Under the pieces are notes generated by a model. It did no database searches, had not been told where the DNA came from, and was given only the letters and a program-made list of their open reading frames with translations. Shown in pieces: positions 27,434 to 37,166 of a stretch of 64,000 nt of DNA (the first letter of the stretch is position 1; each line of letters begins with the position of its first letter). A program made the translations under genes and the position numbers. The stretch is from Bacillota bacterium (GTDB lineage Bacteria > Bacillota > Clostridia > Lachnospirales > Bianqueaceae). The stretch spans positions 496,001-560,000 of the forward strand of contig JAFRUE010000007.1 in the NCBI GenBank assembly GCA_017441925.1, in the 5' to 3' direction.

Positions 27434-28428
27434 TTACGGACGCCTCCTTCCTTGCGGTCCCATGGACCGTGCGCCGGCTCGGGATGCTCGGATCTTTCAT
27501 AAGCTTCCACGATCCTCTGTACAAGAGGATGACGGACAACGTCCTGCCTGGTAAAACGGCAGATCCCGATGTCCTCGATATCCTTGAGGATCGCGACCGC
27601 CTGCCGCAGACCGGATTTCTGGCCTTCAGGCAGGTCGATCTGCGTCAGATCGCCTGTAATGACGACCTTGGAATAGAAGCCGATACGGGTCAGGAACATT
27701 TTCATCTGCGCCTGCGTTGTATTCTGCGCTTCATCAAGCACGATAAAAGAGTGGTCCAGCGTACGTCCGCGCATATAGGCAAGCGGCGCCACTTCGATGA
27801 CTCCTCTCTCCAGATTGCGGCTGACAGCATCAGGGCCCATCATTTCGTATAAAGCGTCATACAGAGGACGCAAATAAGGATCGATCTTACTCTGCAGATC
27901 GCCTGGCAGGAAACCAAGCTTCTCTCCGGCCTCGATAGCGGGACGGGTCAGAATAATACGGTCCACATCGCCCTTCTTAAAAGCCTGTACGGCCATGGCC
28001 ATCGCGAGATATGTTTTGCCGGTACCGGCAGGACCTGCTCCGATCGTCAGCGTATTGTTGCGGATCAGATCGACATAGCGCTTCTGCCCCAGTGTCTTGG
28101 GACGGACAGGCTTCCCCTGCTTGGTAAAACAGACCACATCCGACAGGAGATCGCGTACATCTTCTTTCGCCTCATCCACGGACAGACTGGACAGATAATT
28201 GACGTGCTGCAGCGTGATCGTCTCGCCGGTTATGGCTACCTGCGCAAGCTTGCGCAGCACATTGGAGGCCTTCTCAGCCTGGTCCGGATCTCCCGTGACA
28301 AGCAGTCCGTCGCTCCGGTTATCGATAATAACGTTGAAATTTTTCTCCAGCGCATGGATATTCTCATCGATATTGCCAAAAATATTGCTGATCGTATCCG
28401 CCGGGACCTGTACAAGATGTTCTGCCAT
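27430..28428 (-). CDS. phoH: PhoH-like ATPase
   Basis: A 332-aa cytoplasmic P-loop ATPase with an N-terminal KH-like RNA-binding region (~1-100) and the PhoH domain. Walker A is GPAGTGKTYLA (near residue 135), Walker B is FIVLDEAQNTT, and RNA-helicase-like TRPAIEAGEKLGFLPGDL follows Walker A. It is thought to act with YbeY in RNA metabolism. It starts 1 bp after the NUDIX gene and overlaps ybeY by 4 bp. Confidence 0.94.
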   Translation of the reverse strand: MAEHLVQVPADTISNIFGNIDENIHALEKNFNVIIDNRSDGLLVTGDPDQAEKASNVLRKLAQVAITGETITLQHVNYLSSLSVDEAKEDVRDLLSDVVCFTKQGKPVRPKTLGQKRYVDLIRNNTLTIGAGPAGTGKTYLAMAMAVQAFKKGDVDRIILTRPAIEAGEKLGFLPGDLQSKIDPYLRPLYDALYEMMGPDAVSRNLERGVIEVAPLAYMRGRTLDHSFIVLDEAQNTTQAQMKMFLTRIGFYSKVVITGDLTQIDLPEGQKSGLRQAVAILKDIEDIGICRFTRQDVVRHPLVQRIVEAYERSEHPEPAHGPWDRKEGGVRK

Positions 28429-28429
28429 A

Positions 28430-28954
28430 TCAGATCAGATTCTGAGACCAGATGCTCATCAGGGCCGCAATCGTTTTACCGTCCTGGATCTCGCCTCTGC
28501 GGACCATCTCAGCGGCTTCGTCAAGCGGCAGGATAATAACGTCCACGCTCTCGTCGGCGTCCAGATGCTGTCTGGTCGGGACCAGATGTCTTGCGGCATA
28601 AACGCCTACACACTCCGTACAGTAACCGGGTGATGCATAATAATCGAACAGGTGGGTGAGCTCCATCGGCTTGAATCCTGTCTCTTCTTCTGTCTCACGC
28701 GCGGCGCACTGCGCCATCTCCTCTCCGGGCTCCAGTAAGCCCGCGGGGATCTCAAGCGTTTCCTTGCCGATCGCATACCGGTACTGCTTGACCAGAATAA
28801 CCTCACCGTTCTCCGTGATCGGGACGACAGCTGCGGCTCCTGAATGTTTTACGACTTCACGTTCCGCGAGAATCCCGTTGTCGAGCAGCACTTCATCTCT
28901 GTAAACGTGAAGGATCCTGCCGTCAAAAACGAGTTCATGCTTTTTAACTTTCAT
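28430..28954 (-). CDS. NUDIX hydrolase, ADP-ribose pyrophosphatase-like
   Basis: A 174-aa protein. The NUDIX box reads GLLEPGEEMAQCAARETEEETGF (in two overlapping parts: GLLEPGE then RETEEETGF), a full match to Gx5Ex7REUxEExGU. The surrounding segments (EREVVKHSGAAAVVPI, LVKQYRYAIGKETLEIPAG) are characteristic of ADP-ribose pyrophosphatases. AGGAAG precedes the ATG. It is the first gene of the phoH-ybeY-flippase transcript. Confidence 0.92.
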   Translation of the reverse strand: MKVKKHELVFDGRILHVYRDEVLLDNGILAEREVVKHSGAAAVVPITENGEVILVKQYRYAIGKETLEIPAGLLEPGEEMAQCAARETEEETGFKPMELTHLFDYYASPGYCTECVGVYAARHLVPTRQHLDADESVDVIILPLDEAAEMVRRGEIQDGKTIAALMSIWSQNLI

Positions 28955-29011
28955 ACACTTCCTGCTTTCTTTCCAGAATTTACAGATCCGCCGGGAGGGC
29001 GGATCTCTTAG

Positions 29012-29062
29012 AAAAAGCCACGGCTATACTACCCTTGCAAAGGGCATACATCCGTGGCTTTT
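29012..29062 (-). terminator. Branched terminator after rny
   Basis: An outer stem AAAAGCCACGG (29013-29023) pairs with CCGTGGCTTTT (29052-29062) and encloses an inner CCCTTGCAAAGGG stem-loop. On the minus strand TTTTT follows. A second perfect 9-bp hairpin without T run lies at 28984-29006. Confidence 0.8.
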
Positions 29063-29077
29063 ATGTTTGAATGGCTT

Positions 29078-30631
29078 TTACTTCGCGTATTCCGTAACTC
29101 TTGTCTCACGGATCAGATTGACCTTGATCTGTCCGGGATACTCAAGCTCATTCTCAATGCGCTTTGCAACATCCCTTGCCAGAACCGTCATATCTTCATC
29201 GCTGACCTGTCCCGGAATGACCATCAGACGAAGCTCACGGCCCGCCTGGATCGCGAATGTCTTCTCAACGCCCTTGAAGTCATTGGCGATCGATTCGAGT
29301 TTCTCCATACGGGTGATATAGCTCTCCAGCGTCTCTCTGCGCGCTCCCGGACGGGCTGCCGAGATCGTGTCGGCGACCTGTACGATAACGGCGATCAGAG
29401 ATTCGGGTTCTACGTCACCGTGATGTGACTCACAGGCATTCACGACGATATGAGACTCTTTGTACTTACGCAGCAGCGCCGCTCCGATCGATACGTGCGA
29501 ACCTTCCATCTCCTGGTCGACCGACTTACCGATATCATGCAGGAGTCCGGCACGCTTAGCCATACGTACGTCGAGTCCGAGCTCTCCGGCGATCAGACCG
29601 GACAACTGTGCTACTTCAACAGAATGCTTCAGAACATTCTGTCCGTAGCTTGTACGGTATCTCAGTCTGCCGAGGAGCTTGATCAGCTCGGCATGAAGTC
29701 CGTACACATTTGTTTCGAAAGCGGCGTTTTCTCCTTCTTCCCGTATTGTATTGTCGACTTCCTTCTTGGCTTTAACGACCATTTCTTCAATACGGGCGGG
29801 ATGGATTCTGCCGTCTACGATCAGTTTCTCAAGTGCGATTCTTGCGATCTCTCTCCGGATCGGATCAAAGGAAGAAAGGATCACGGCTTCCGGTGTATCA
29901 TCTATTACCAGGTCAACGCCAGTGGCCTGCTCAAGAGCCCGGATATTCCGGCCCTCGCGGCCAATGATGCGGCCTTTCATTTCCTCACTTGGAAGCGTTA
30001 CGACTGATACCGTGGACTCAGCCACATGATCAGCTGCGCAGCGCTGTATAGCAGTAGTAAGAATCTCCTTGGCCTTCTTGCCGGCCTCGTCCTTCATTCT
30101 GGCTTCTTCTTCTTTAATCATGACAGCCATGTCATGCTTAACATCCTCCCGGACAGACTCCAGCAATACGACTTTAGCCTGCTCCGCGGACATTCCGGAA
30201 ACTCTCTCGAGCTCCTGCTGCTGCTGTTCCTGGAACTTCGCGAGTTCTATATTTTTCTTCTCGACTTCTTCCAGCTTGCGTGTCAGCTGCGCGTCCTTCT
30301 TATCAACACTTTCTGTCTTACGGTCAAGAGCCTCTTCCTTCTGGCTTACACGGTGCTCCTGACGCTGTACTTCCGCACGGCGGTCGCGAACCTCGCGTTC
30401 CATATCATTTTTAACTGATAAAGCCTGTTCTTTGGCTTCCAGAAGAACTTCTCTTTTCTTCGCCTCTGCGTTCTTAAGCGCCTCGTCCAAGATCTCACGG
30501 GCCTTGGTCTCAGCGGAACCGATCTGTGCCTCTCCTACTTTCTTACGGTATTTAACACCCATAAAAAAGGCGATGAGGCCGGTCAGGATCGCAGCGGCGA
30601 TAATACATATCACAACTATAATAGGATCCAA
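29078..30631 (-). CDS. rny: Ribonuclease Y
   Basis: Membrane-anchored endoribonuclease initiating mRNA decay in Firmicutes, 517 aa. It has an N-terminal membrane helix ([20 protein letters not shown]), a long coiled coil (~30-190), a KH domain ([18 protein letters not shown]) and an HD domain ([20 protein letters not shown]). The reading frame begins with TTG (30629-30631), 11 bases after GGAGG; no ATG lies in a better position. It has its own promoter embedded in the preceding terminator. Confidence 0.96.
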   Translation of the reverse strand: MDPIIVVICIIAAAILTGLIAFFMGVKYRKKVGEAQIGSAETKAREILDEALKNAEAKKREVLLEAKEQALSVKNDMEREVRDRRAEVQRQEHRVSQKEEALDRKTESVDKKDAQLTRKLEEVEKKNIELAKFQEQQQQELERVSGMSAEQAKVVLLESVREDVKHDMAVMIKEEEARMKDEAGKKAKEILTTAIQRCAADHVAESTVSVVTLPSEEMKGRIIGREGRNIRALEQATGVDLVIDDTPEAVILSSFDPIRREIARIALEKLIVDGRIHPARIEEMVVKAKKEVDNTIREEGENAAFETNVYGLHAELIKLLGRLRYRTSYGQNVLKHSVEVAQLSGLIAGELGLDVRMAKRAGLLHDIGKSVDQEMEGSHVSIGAALLRKYKESHIVVNACESHHGDVEPESLIAVIVQVADTISAARPGARRETLESYITRMEKLESIANDFKGVEKTFAIQAGRELRLMVIPGQVSDEDMTVLARDVAKRIENELEYPGQIKVNLIRETRVTEYAK

Positions 30632-30681
30632 GACAAACTACACCTCCTTATTTAATTATCATAGTACAGCCTAACAGGAGT

Positions 30682-30710
30682 ATTCTAATACAAAAACAGG
30701 GCGATGTCAA
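30682..30710 (-). promoter_or_regulatory. Promoter of rny overlapping an upstream terminator
   Basis: Perfect TTGACA (30705-30710), 17-base spacer, TAGAAT (30682-30687) on the minus strand. The -35 hexamer is inside the terminator hairpin of the preceding gene. Confidence 0.75.
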
Positions 30711-30724
30711 GAAAAACATCGCCC
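30692..30724 (-). terminator. Terminator of the MBOAT-DHHW operon
   Basis: GGGCGATGT (30699-30707) pairs with ACATCGCCC (30716-30724). On the minus strand TGTTTTTG follows. Confidence 0.8.
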
Positions 30725-30749
30725 CGCTTAAATATAAATTCAGAATATC

Positions 30750-32222
30750 TCACGAAAACAGGCTCGTCAGCCGATTCACAACGTATTCGCTGCCTGCGAT
30801 CGCGATATTGTTCATCAGAATCACGTCCTGAATACCGTTCTCCACGATAAAGTCGTAGATGTTCTGATCATAGTACCGGTAATCGATGATGTACGTGGTC
30901 TGATAGTGATCGACCAGGAACGGCGCGAACGCGTTTCCGTAGGATTCCTTGATCAACAGGCAGGTCGAACCGTCCGTAATATCGGGATTCTCGATGATCG
31001 AGAACGGATTGTCGCCGCCGATGAACGTGTTGTACTTGCCGTAGGCAGCCCAATCTGTAACGTCCTGGATGACCTTCCAGTCCCACCAGGTGTTGTCCTC
31101 TTCCGCAAAGAACCGGATATCGTTGGTGCCCATCGGAATGTAGGCTACGACATTGTCCGGATCCTGATACATCGCGTCCGCTTCAATATTGTCATAATAG
31201 GTCCCAAGGAACCTGCCGAAATCCATCCGGGTGAAATCCGTCAGCGCGTGCGGCGTCCAGCCCTTTGCTCTTGCGTAATTGCAGTAGACATAATAAGCTC
31301 CGAGCGAAGTCCAGTGATGATCCGTCCTGTAATACATATAATCGCCTTTGTGGCTGCGCAGCGTCTCGATCGTCTCGATAAAATGTGCCGGCTCCTCAAG
31401 CATTCCATTGTAATACTGGATCGCCTGGACTTCATTGCTGCCGCCGAGGCCCTCGGTCTTGCTGTCGTCAAGCACGACCCAGGTACTGTCCGGAACGATG
31501 ATATTATAGAAATTCGCCGTTCCTTCCAGTCTCCTGGCGGTATCGTTGACCATACCGATATAAGCGTCCGCAAGCGACTGTGTGAAGTAATAGATCGAAT
31601 ACGCCGCGTTCCCGTCAACATACAGGCTGGACTGGATCTGGGCTTCGATATCCGCAGCCATTTCTCTCGGCGCGTCCGGGATCTCCGGTTTTGCCGCAGA
31701 AGAATCTGCTTTGGATGATTCCTGTCTGGAACTCTCGTTCTTTGAAGACTCCTGAGAATTTTGTCCTGCCGGTGTTCTCTCTTCACGGGAAGTGTCCGCT
31801 GCAGAAGTTTCAGCCGCGGATGATTCAGCCTTGGAAGCATCCTCCTTAGAGCCTTCAGCACTGCGTGACGAATCCTGTTTCGGGATCACCGGAATCACGT
31901 CGGCCTTCTTCTCATTATCGATATGGATCTGCGTCGTCTGCACTCCGTACAGACTCTTCATCTCGCGATTCGCCGTGAGCCACATCTCCCGCAGCGGATA
32001 TGTATCCGCATACCAGGAAGAAATATCCTTAAAATACTCGCCATTCAGCAGAGTCTCAAATGAAAACTCCGGGAATTCGGCAAGTTTTCTCTTCTCACGC
32101 TCCGAGATCGTCGGACGCGCAGGAAGGATCATACCGAGGATCATCCCGGCCATCAGAATGCCGACAAACAGGAGAATTGTCCCAGTATAAGCGTTCTTTG
32201 GCTTTGTCTGTTTCTTATCCAT
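30750..32222 (-). CDS. DHHW-family (AlgX/AlgJ-like) protein with serine-rich insert
   Basis: A 490-aa protein with one N-terminal membrane helix (~13-34) and an extracytoplasmic body. It contains YRTDHHWTSLGAY, the defining motif of the DHHW family, which is related to the AlgX/AlgJ SGNH-hydrolase-like proteins that help O-acetylate surface polymers. Between the first block and the catalytic domain is a Ser/Glu/Ala linker (~118-185) with SKADSS-type units like those in the L,D-transpeptidase of this window. It follows the MBOAT gene by 12 bp, forming the usual acyltransferase pair. Confidence 0.88.
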   Translation of the reverse strand: MDKKQTKPKNAYTGTILLFVGILMAGMILGMILPARPTISEREKRKLAEFPEFSFETLLNGEYFKDISSWYADTYPLREMWLTANREMKSLYGVQTTQIHIDNEKKADVIPVIPKQDSSRSAEGSKEDASKAESSAAETSAADTSREERTPAGQNSQESSKNESSRQESSKADSSAAKPEIPDAPREMAADIEAQIQSSLYVDGNAAYSIYYFTQSLADAYIGMVNDTARRLEGTANFYNIIVPDSTWVVLDDSKTEGLGGSNEVQAIQYYNGMLEEPAHFIETIETLRSHKGDYMYYRTDHHWTSLGAYYVYCNYARAKGWTPHALTDFTRMDFGRFLGTYYDNIEADAMYQDPDNVVAYIPMGTNDIRFFAEEDNTWWDWKVIQDVTDWAAYGKYNTFIGGDNPFSIIENPDITDGSTCLLIKESYGNAFAPFLVDHYQTTYIIDYRYYDQNIYDFIVENGIQDVILMNNIAIAGSEYVVNRLTSLFS

Positions 32223-32234
32223 GGCTTCTCCTCC

Positions 32235-33650
32235 TTAGAACTGGAAATACAGGAACGGGTTATAGCTGTTCCCGACAAGCGCGCAGACCGAAAGCAACAG
32301 CAATACGGACGGTACGGCGATCTCGGCGATCCTCCATGCCAGACTGCCGCTGACAGCAGCATTCTTGCCGATCTTTGCACGGAGATTCTTTAAGAGCGGT
32401 GTACATGCGATACAGGCCGCGATCAGGAAGAACAGATAGTTGACGACCGTCGTCATAACGTTGACTCCGCGTGCGGTGATGCCGATTCCGAACATTCCTT
32501 TGATGACGGATCCGAGCAGGCTGAGATCTTCAAATTTGAACAGGACCCATCCGAAATACACGATCAGAAGTGTCGAAAGGTGACGGATCACAGCAGGAAT
32601 CTTCTTCTCACGGGTAAATCTCTCGATCAGCAGAAACACCAGGAAATACAATCCCCAGAAGATATAGTTCCAGCTTGCGCCGTGCCAGAGTCCCGTCAGG
32701 AACCATACGGCAAACATGTTGCGGACCCACAGCTTCTTGCTGACACGGCTTCCCCCAAGCGGGATATAAACATAATCACGGAAGAACGTACTCAGGGAGA
32801 TATGCCAGCGTCTCCAGAAATCCTGTACGGAATTCGCGATATACGGATAATTGAAATTCTCCAGATAATGGAATCCGACCATTCTTCCCATACCGATCGC
32901 CATATCGGAATATGCTGAGAAATCCAGATAGATCTGCAGCATATAGAACAGCATGCCGACCCACAGGCCGCCGGTGGATACGCCGGCCATTGCCTGGACC
33001 GTTTCCGGAAGCAGCGCTTTGGCAGCTTCCGCGCAGCCGTTCGCAAGGATCGCCTTCTTCGCAAGTCCGATGGAGAACCGGCGGATACCCTCCGCAAGAT
33101 CCTTATTGGTGATCGTTCTCTTCTCGATCTCATTGGCTACAGTCTGATAGCGGATGATAGGACCCGCGACGCACTGATGGAACAGTCCTGCGTAAAGCAG
33201 CAGCTTCCAGTAGCTTTTCTGCACCTCTGCATCGCCGCGGTAGACGTCGACGACATAGGAGATCAGCTGGAACGTATAGAAAGAAATGCCAAGCGGCAGG
33301 ATGATCTCGGGGATCTCCTTGGGGAATCCCGTGATCCACTGCAGATTCTGCAGGAAGAAACCGGTATACTTGAAGATACCGAGTACGCCCAGCATCAGAA
33401 TACAGTCCGCGATCATCCATCCCTTGCCGGATTTGCCCTTTTTCTTCTCAAAATAGATGCCTTCGGCGCAGAACCATGAGATCCCGACGAGAAACATCAT
33501 CAGTACGAGATATTTGACGCCGCTCCACGCATAGAAGATCATCGAGAAGACAAGCAGTACGGCATTCCGGTATTTAGGCTTAACGCAGAAATAGATCAGG
33601 ATCTGCGGAGCGAAAAATGCGAAGAGAAATAGAAGACTTGAAAATACCAT
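32235..33650 (-). CDS. MBOAT-family membrane O-acyltransferase (AlgI/DltB-like)
   Basis: A 471-aa multipass membrane protein. The catalytic histidine lies in FLTGLWHGASWNYIFWGLYF and a conserved VQDFWRRWHISLSTFFRDY block precedes it, both diagnostic of the AlgI/DltB/PatA MBOAT group. It moves acyl groups across the membrane for acylation of a cell-surface glycan or teichoic-acid-like polymer, with the downstream DHHW protein as extracellular partner. The substrate polymer is not indicated by the neighbours. Confidence 0.92.
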   Translation of the reverse strand: MVFSSLLFLFAFFAPQILIYFCVKPKYRNAVLLVFSMIFYAWSGVKYLVLMMFLVGISWFCAEGIYFEKKKGKSGKGWMIADCILMLGVLGIFKYTGFFLQNLQWITGFPKEIPEIILPLGISFYTFQLISYVVDVYRGDAEVQKSYWKLLLYAGLFHQCVAGPIIRYQTVANEIEKRTITNKDLAEGIRRFSIGLAKKAILANGCAEAAKALLPETVQAMAGVSTGGLWVGMLFYMLQIYLDFSAYSDMAIGMGRMVGFHYLENFNYPYIANSVQDFWRRWHISLSTFFRDYVYIPLGGSRVSKKLWVRNMFAVWFLTGLWHGASWNYIFWGLYFLVFLLIERFTREKKIPAVIRHLSTLLIVYFGWVLFKFEDLSLLGSVIKGMFGIGITARGVNVMTTVVNYLFFLIAACIACTPLLKNLRAKIGKNAAVSGSLAWRIAEIAVPSVLLLLSVCALVGNSYNPFLYFQF

Positions 33651-33673
33651 CTTATTCTACCATCCTGTTTTCA

Positions 33674-34177
33674 TTAACTGTATTCTTCCTTCAGGAGCCT
33701 GGACACCAGCTCATAGGAGAAACCTCTGCGCACAAGATATGAAGCGAGCTTAGCCCTCTCCGCGGGATCCTCAGGGTCTTTAAGCCTTTTCTGAATGATC
33801 CTTGCCGCCGTATCCTCGTCGGACAGCTCCGCCTCCCCGAAAGCGGCATCCAGTATATCGGCGGATATCCCCTTGTGCATCAGTTCATACCGCACTTCCT
33901 TGCGGCTGCGGTTCTTCAGTGTCCTGCTGTCCTCTATATAATCACGCGCGTAGGCCTCATCATCGATAAAACGATAATCCTCCGCCATCGTGATCAGTCT
34001 GTCTGTGATCTCTTCCGGACACTGCAGCTTCTTCAGATACTGCCGGACCTCCTCCTCCGTCTTGCGGCGGCTGAGGAGGTTCAGCATCCTGTTCTGAAAA
34101 TAATCTTTCTGTTCTTCTTCACTCATGGCGGAAAGATCCGGTTTCTTCCTGCCGGTCCTTCCTGTCCTGCCTCTCAT
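33674..34177 (-). CDS. recX: RecX regulatory protein
   Basis: A 167-aa helical protein. The central repeats (LLSRRKTEEEVRQYLKKLQ, DDEAYARDYIEDSRTLKNRS, KEVRYELMHKGIS) are typical of RecX, which binds RecA filaments and limits their activity. It begins 5 bp after recA ends with little ribosome-binding site, so it is probably translated by coupling. A downstream Met (34126) has no better site and was not chosen. Confidence 0.9.
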   Translation of the reverse strand: MRGRTGRTGRKKPDLSAMSEEEQKDYFQNRMLNLLSRRKTEEEVRQYLKKLQCPEEITDRLITMAEDYRFIDDEAYARDYIEDSRTLKNRSRKEVRYELMHKGISADILDAAFGEAELSDEDTAARIIQKRLKDPEDPAERAKLASYLVRRGFSYELVSRLLKEEYS

Positions 34178-34182
34178 CTGTC

Positions 34183-35250
34183 TCAGTTCTCGCCGGAAAG
34201 ATCCGCAGCCGCCTCATCGGCATCCTCCGGGATCTCCTCTGCAGGAATCAGATCAAGGCCGTATTTCTCACGGATCTTGTTCTCGATCTCCGTCATCATG
34301 GCCGGATTCTGCTCCAGATAAGTCTTGGCATTGTCGCGGCCCTGTCCCAGGCGGAACTCGTCTCCGTAATAGAACCACGCGCCGCTCTTCTTGACAATGC
34401 CTTCCTTAAGCGCGAGATCGATCAGATCACCGCTCCTGGAAATGCCCTTGCCGTACATGATGTCGAATTCCGCTTCCTTAAACGGAGGCGCTACCTTATT
34501 CTTCACGACACGTACGCGGACATGGTTGCCGACGTATCCGGCTGTGGACTTAAGGCTCTCGGTCCTGCGCACATCCAGACGGATGGAAGCGTAGAATTTA
34601 AGCGCGCGGCCGCCGGTCGTGACCTCCGGATTGCCGAACATAACGCCGACCTTCTCACGGAGCTGGTTGATGAAAACGACGACACAGCCGGACTTGGAAA
34701 TGCTGCCTGTCAGTTTACGGAGCGCCTGGCTCATCAGTCTCGCGTGCAGGCCGACGTGGCTCTCGCCCATCTCTCCCTCGATCTCCGCCTTGGGGACCAG
34801 CGCCGCCACAGAGTCCACGACAATGATGTCGACGGCTCCGGAACGTACCATCGTATCCGCGATCTCAAGAGCCTGCTCGCCGTTGTCAGGCTGGGAAATA
34901 TACAGTTCGTCGATATCCACGCCGAGATTCTCCGCGTAGACCGGATCCAGCGCGTGCTCCGCGTCAATGAATCCAGCGACTCCGCCTCTCTTCTGCGCCT
35001 CCGCGATCATATGCAGCGCGACTGTGGTCTTACCGCTTGACTCAGGTCCGTAGATCTCGATGATCCTACCGCGCGGAATACCGCCTACGCCCAACGCGAG
35101 ATCAAGGCTCAGCGAACCTGTCGGAATCGTATCGATCGAGCGGTCATTCATGGAATCGCCCAGCTTCATGATCGCACCCTTGCCGTAATCCTTCTGGATC
35201 TTGGCGACCGCCTCGTCCAATGCCTTTAACTTTTCGTTCTTCTCTGCCAT
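34183..35250 (-). CDS. recA: Recombinase RecA
   Basis: Central homologous-recombination ATPase, 355 aa. Walker [10 protein letters not shown] is near residue 69, and the body contains [18 protein letters not shown], the L2-region [27 protein letters not shown] (in parts) and the lysine/acid-rich C-terminus. No Gram-positive LexA/DinR box (GAAC-N4-GTTC) is visible in the 94-bp upstream gap, which instead holds a weak hairpin (35304-35326). It heads a recA-recX unit behind cinA, a common Firmicute order. Confidence 0.98.
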   Translation of the reverse strand: MAEKNEKLKALDEAVAKIQKDYGKGAIMKLGDSMNDRSIDTIPTGSLSLDLALGVGGIPRGRIIEIYGPESSGKTTVALHMIAEAQKRGGVAGFIDAEHALDPVYAENLGVDIDELYISQPDNGEQALEIADTMVRSGAVDIIVVDSVAALVPKAEIEGEMGESHVGLHARLMSQALRKLTGSISKSGCVVVFINQLREKVGVMFGNPEVTTGGRALKFYASIRLDVRRTESLKSTAGYVGNHVRVRVVKNKVAPPFKEAEFDIMYGKGISRSGDLIDLALKEGIVKKSGAWFYYGDEFRLGQGRDNAKTYLEQNPAMMTEIENKIREKYGLDLIPAEEIPEDADEAAADLSGEN

Positions 35251-35344
35251 GCTGTACCCTCCTCCGGAATTAGTTTCCTGCTTTATACCCTTATTATGTA
35301 ACGAAAAACCGATTTGGCAGGTTTTTCATGAAACTTTTTCAAAA

Positions 35345-36619
35345 TTATTTATACTGCTGCAGGATCCGCATGCGCAGTCCGTTCAGCGCGCGAACAACGG
35401 AATTGTCCCTGTTGGAAGCCCTTGTCCCGTGGAAACGGTATTCTTCCGTATCGACCTGACCGTTTACGTAATAACCGATATATACAAGTCCGACAGGTTT
35501 CTCCGGCTTCCCGTCGTGCGCGGGCACCGCTCCTCCCGGTCCGGCGATTCCGGTTACGGAAACCGCGGTCTGCGTATTCGCTGTTCTGGCGGCTCCTTCA
35601 GCCATCTCGGCGGCCGTCTGCGGACTGACCGCTCCGTATTCCGCAAGCGTTTCCTCGGAAACTCCGATCATCAGATGCTTTGCTTCATTCGAATACGTGA
35701 CGAAACCCTGCTCGAATACACGGCTTGCTCCCGGCGCGTTGACGAATCTGCCCGCCAATAGCCCGGCCGTACAGGATTCGGCAAAAGCGACCTTCAGGCT
35801 GTGCTCTTTCAGCAGCGACGCAAGCACACTCTCGAGCGTATCGTCGTCCGTCCCGAATACGATATCTCCGAACTGTTCCCGGATCTCCTGCTCAACAGGA
35901 CGGATCAACTCTTCCGCTTCCTCTTCACTGTGCGCCTTGGCCGTGATCCGCAGATCTACGATACCGGTCTTCGCGTAAGGCGCAAGAGTCGGATTCTGGA
36001 GCTCATCCATGCGCTTACGGAGACGGTGCTCAACACCGGACTCTCCCATACCGCACAGATGCAGCGTCCGGGAGACCAGCATTTCATCGGAAAGGCTCTT
36101 CAGATAAGGTCTGACGCTCTCTTCGTACATCAGCGTCATCTCTGCCGGAGGTCCCGGCAGCATGATCAGTGTCTTGCCGGTATCCTCATCCGTCAGAATA
36201 AATCCCGGAGCCGTTCCGTTATGGTTATACAGCGGGATGCAGCCTTCCGGCAGATCCGCCTGCTTGTAGTTATTCGGCGTGATCTCGCGCTTCATATGTG
36301 TCATGCGTTCCAGGATGTTGGCAAGCGCTTTCTCGTCACGGACCATTTTCCTTCCGAAAAAGCGGGCTGCCGTTTCCTTGGACAGGTCATCCGTTGTCGG
36401 TCCCAGTCCTCCGGTCGAGATCACGAGATCCGCCCGGGCAAAGCCCTCCTCAAGCGCTTCTTCAAGACGTCCGGGATTGTCTCCGACGACGGACTGATGA
36501 TAGACCAGAATGCCCTCCGAAGCCAATTCTCTGGACAGATACTGCGCATTGGTGTTGACGATATTGCCAAGCAGGATCTCCGTTCCGATAGAAAGGATCT
36601 CCGCCTTGTACTCACGCAT
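35345..36619 (-). CDS. cinA: CinA, competence/damage-inducible protein with nicotinamide-nucleotide amidohydrolase domain
   Basis: A 424-aa two-domain protein. The N-terminal molybdopterin-binding-like domain (~1-170: EILSIGTEILLGNIVNTNAQ, STGGLGPTTDD) acts as an ADP-ribose pyrophosphatase in homologues. The C-terminal CinA domain (~260-415: AESCTAGLLAGRFV, TYSNEAKHLMIGV, GIAGPGG) is the NMN deamidase type. It overlaps the end of pgsA by 8 bp and precedes recA, a conserved arrangement. AGAGGTG precedes the ATG. Confidence 0.95.
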   Translation of the reverse strand: MREYKAEILSIGTEILLGNIVNTNAQYLSRELASEGILVYHQSVVGDNPGRLEEALEEGFARADLVISTGGLGPTTDDLSKETAARFFGRKMVRDEKALANILERMTHMKREITPNNYKQADLPEGCIPLYNHNGTAPGFILTDEDTGKTLIMLPGPPAEMTLMYEESVRPYLKSLSDEMLVSRTLHLCGMGESGVEHRLRKRMDELQNPTLAPYAKTGIVDLRITAKAHSEEEAEELIRPVEQEIREQFGDIVFGTDDDTLESVLASLLKEHSLKVAFAESCTAGLLAGRFVNAPGASRVFEQGFVTYSNEAKHLMIGVSEETLAEYGAVSPQTAAEMAEGAARTANTQTAVSVTGIAGPGGAVPAHDGKPEKPVGLVYIGYYVNGQVDTEEYRFHGTRASNRDNSVVRALNGLRMRILQQYK

Positions 36620-37166
36620 GCGGCACCTCTTTCTCCGTCAGCACCTGACGGTTCTTATAGATATAATCCACCATCGAAATGATCGTCAGCAGTACGGAAC
36701 ACCACAGCGCGATCTGCTCCAGTATATGATACCAGGCAAAATCCAGATGCAGGATCATCAGCATGACCATGATCATCTGAAAGACCGTCTTAAGCTTGCC
36801 CCAGATCCCGGCCGCGATCACGATGCCCTGTGATGCCGCGACCAGACGGAATCCGCTGATAATGAATTCTCTTGTAACGAAAATGATCAGGATCCAGCCT
36901 GCCATCTGTCCGTTCTCCACAAAACAGATCATCGCGGAGATTACGAGCATTTTATCGGCCAGAGGATCCATGAATTTGCCGAAATTCGTGATCAGATTAC
37001 GCTCTCTGGCGATCTTGCCGTCCAGATGGTCCGTATAGGACGCCGCTGCAAAGATCGCAAGCGCGATGATCCGTCCCGCGATTCCCGGCACCAAGCAGAA
37101 AACCGCAACATATACCGGAACGAGCGCGATCCTGAGCACGGTCAGTTTATTCGGTAGATTCCACAT
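36612..37166 (-). CDS. pgsA: CDP-diacylglycerol-glycerol-3-phosphate 3-phosphatidyltransferase
   Basis: Integral membrane enzyme for phosphatidylglycerol phosphate synthesis, 184 aa. It has NLPNKLTVLRIALVPVYV at the N-terminus and the CDP-alcohol phosphatidyltransferase motif TDHLDGKIARERN..G..MDPLADK (residues ~53-80), with all acidic residues present. The ATG at 37164-37166 is chosen since GGGAG lies 9 bases before it; the TTG three codons upstream abuts that site. It overlaps rimO by 20 bp and cinA by 8 bp. Confidence 0.95.
   Translation of the reverse strand: MWNLPNKLTVLRIALVPVYVAVFCLVPGIAGRIIALAIFAAASYTDHLDGKIARERNLITNFGKFMDPLADKMLVISAMICFVENGQMAGWILIIFVTREFIISGFRLVAASQGIVIAAGIWGKLKTVFQMIMVMLMILHLDFAWYHILEQIALWCSVLLTIISMVDYIYKNRQVLTEKEVPHA

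Noticed and set aside
35251..35344. SOS (LexA/DinR) box upstream of recA
   Set aside because: No GAAC-N4-GTTC pattern or close variant is visible in the gap.
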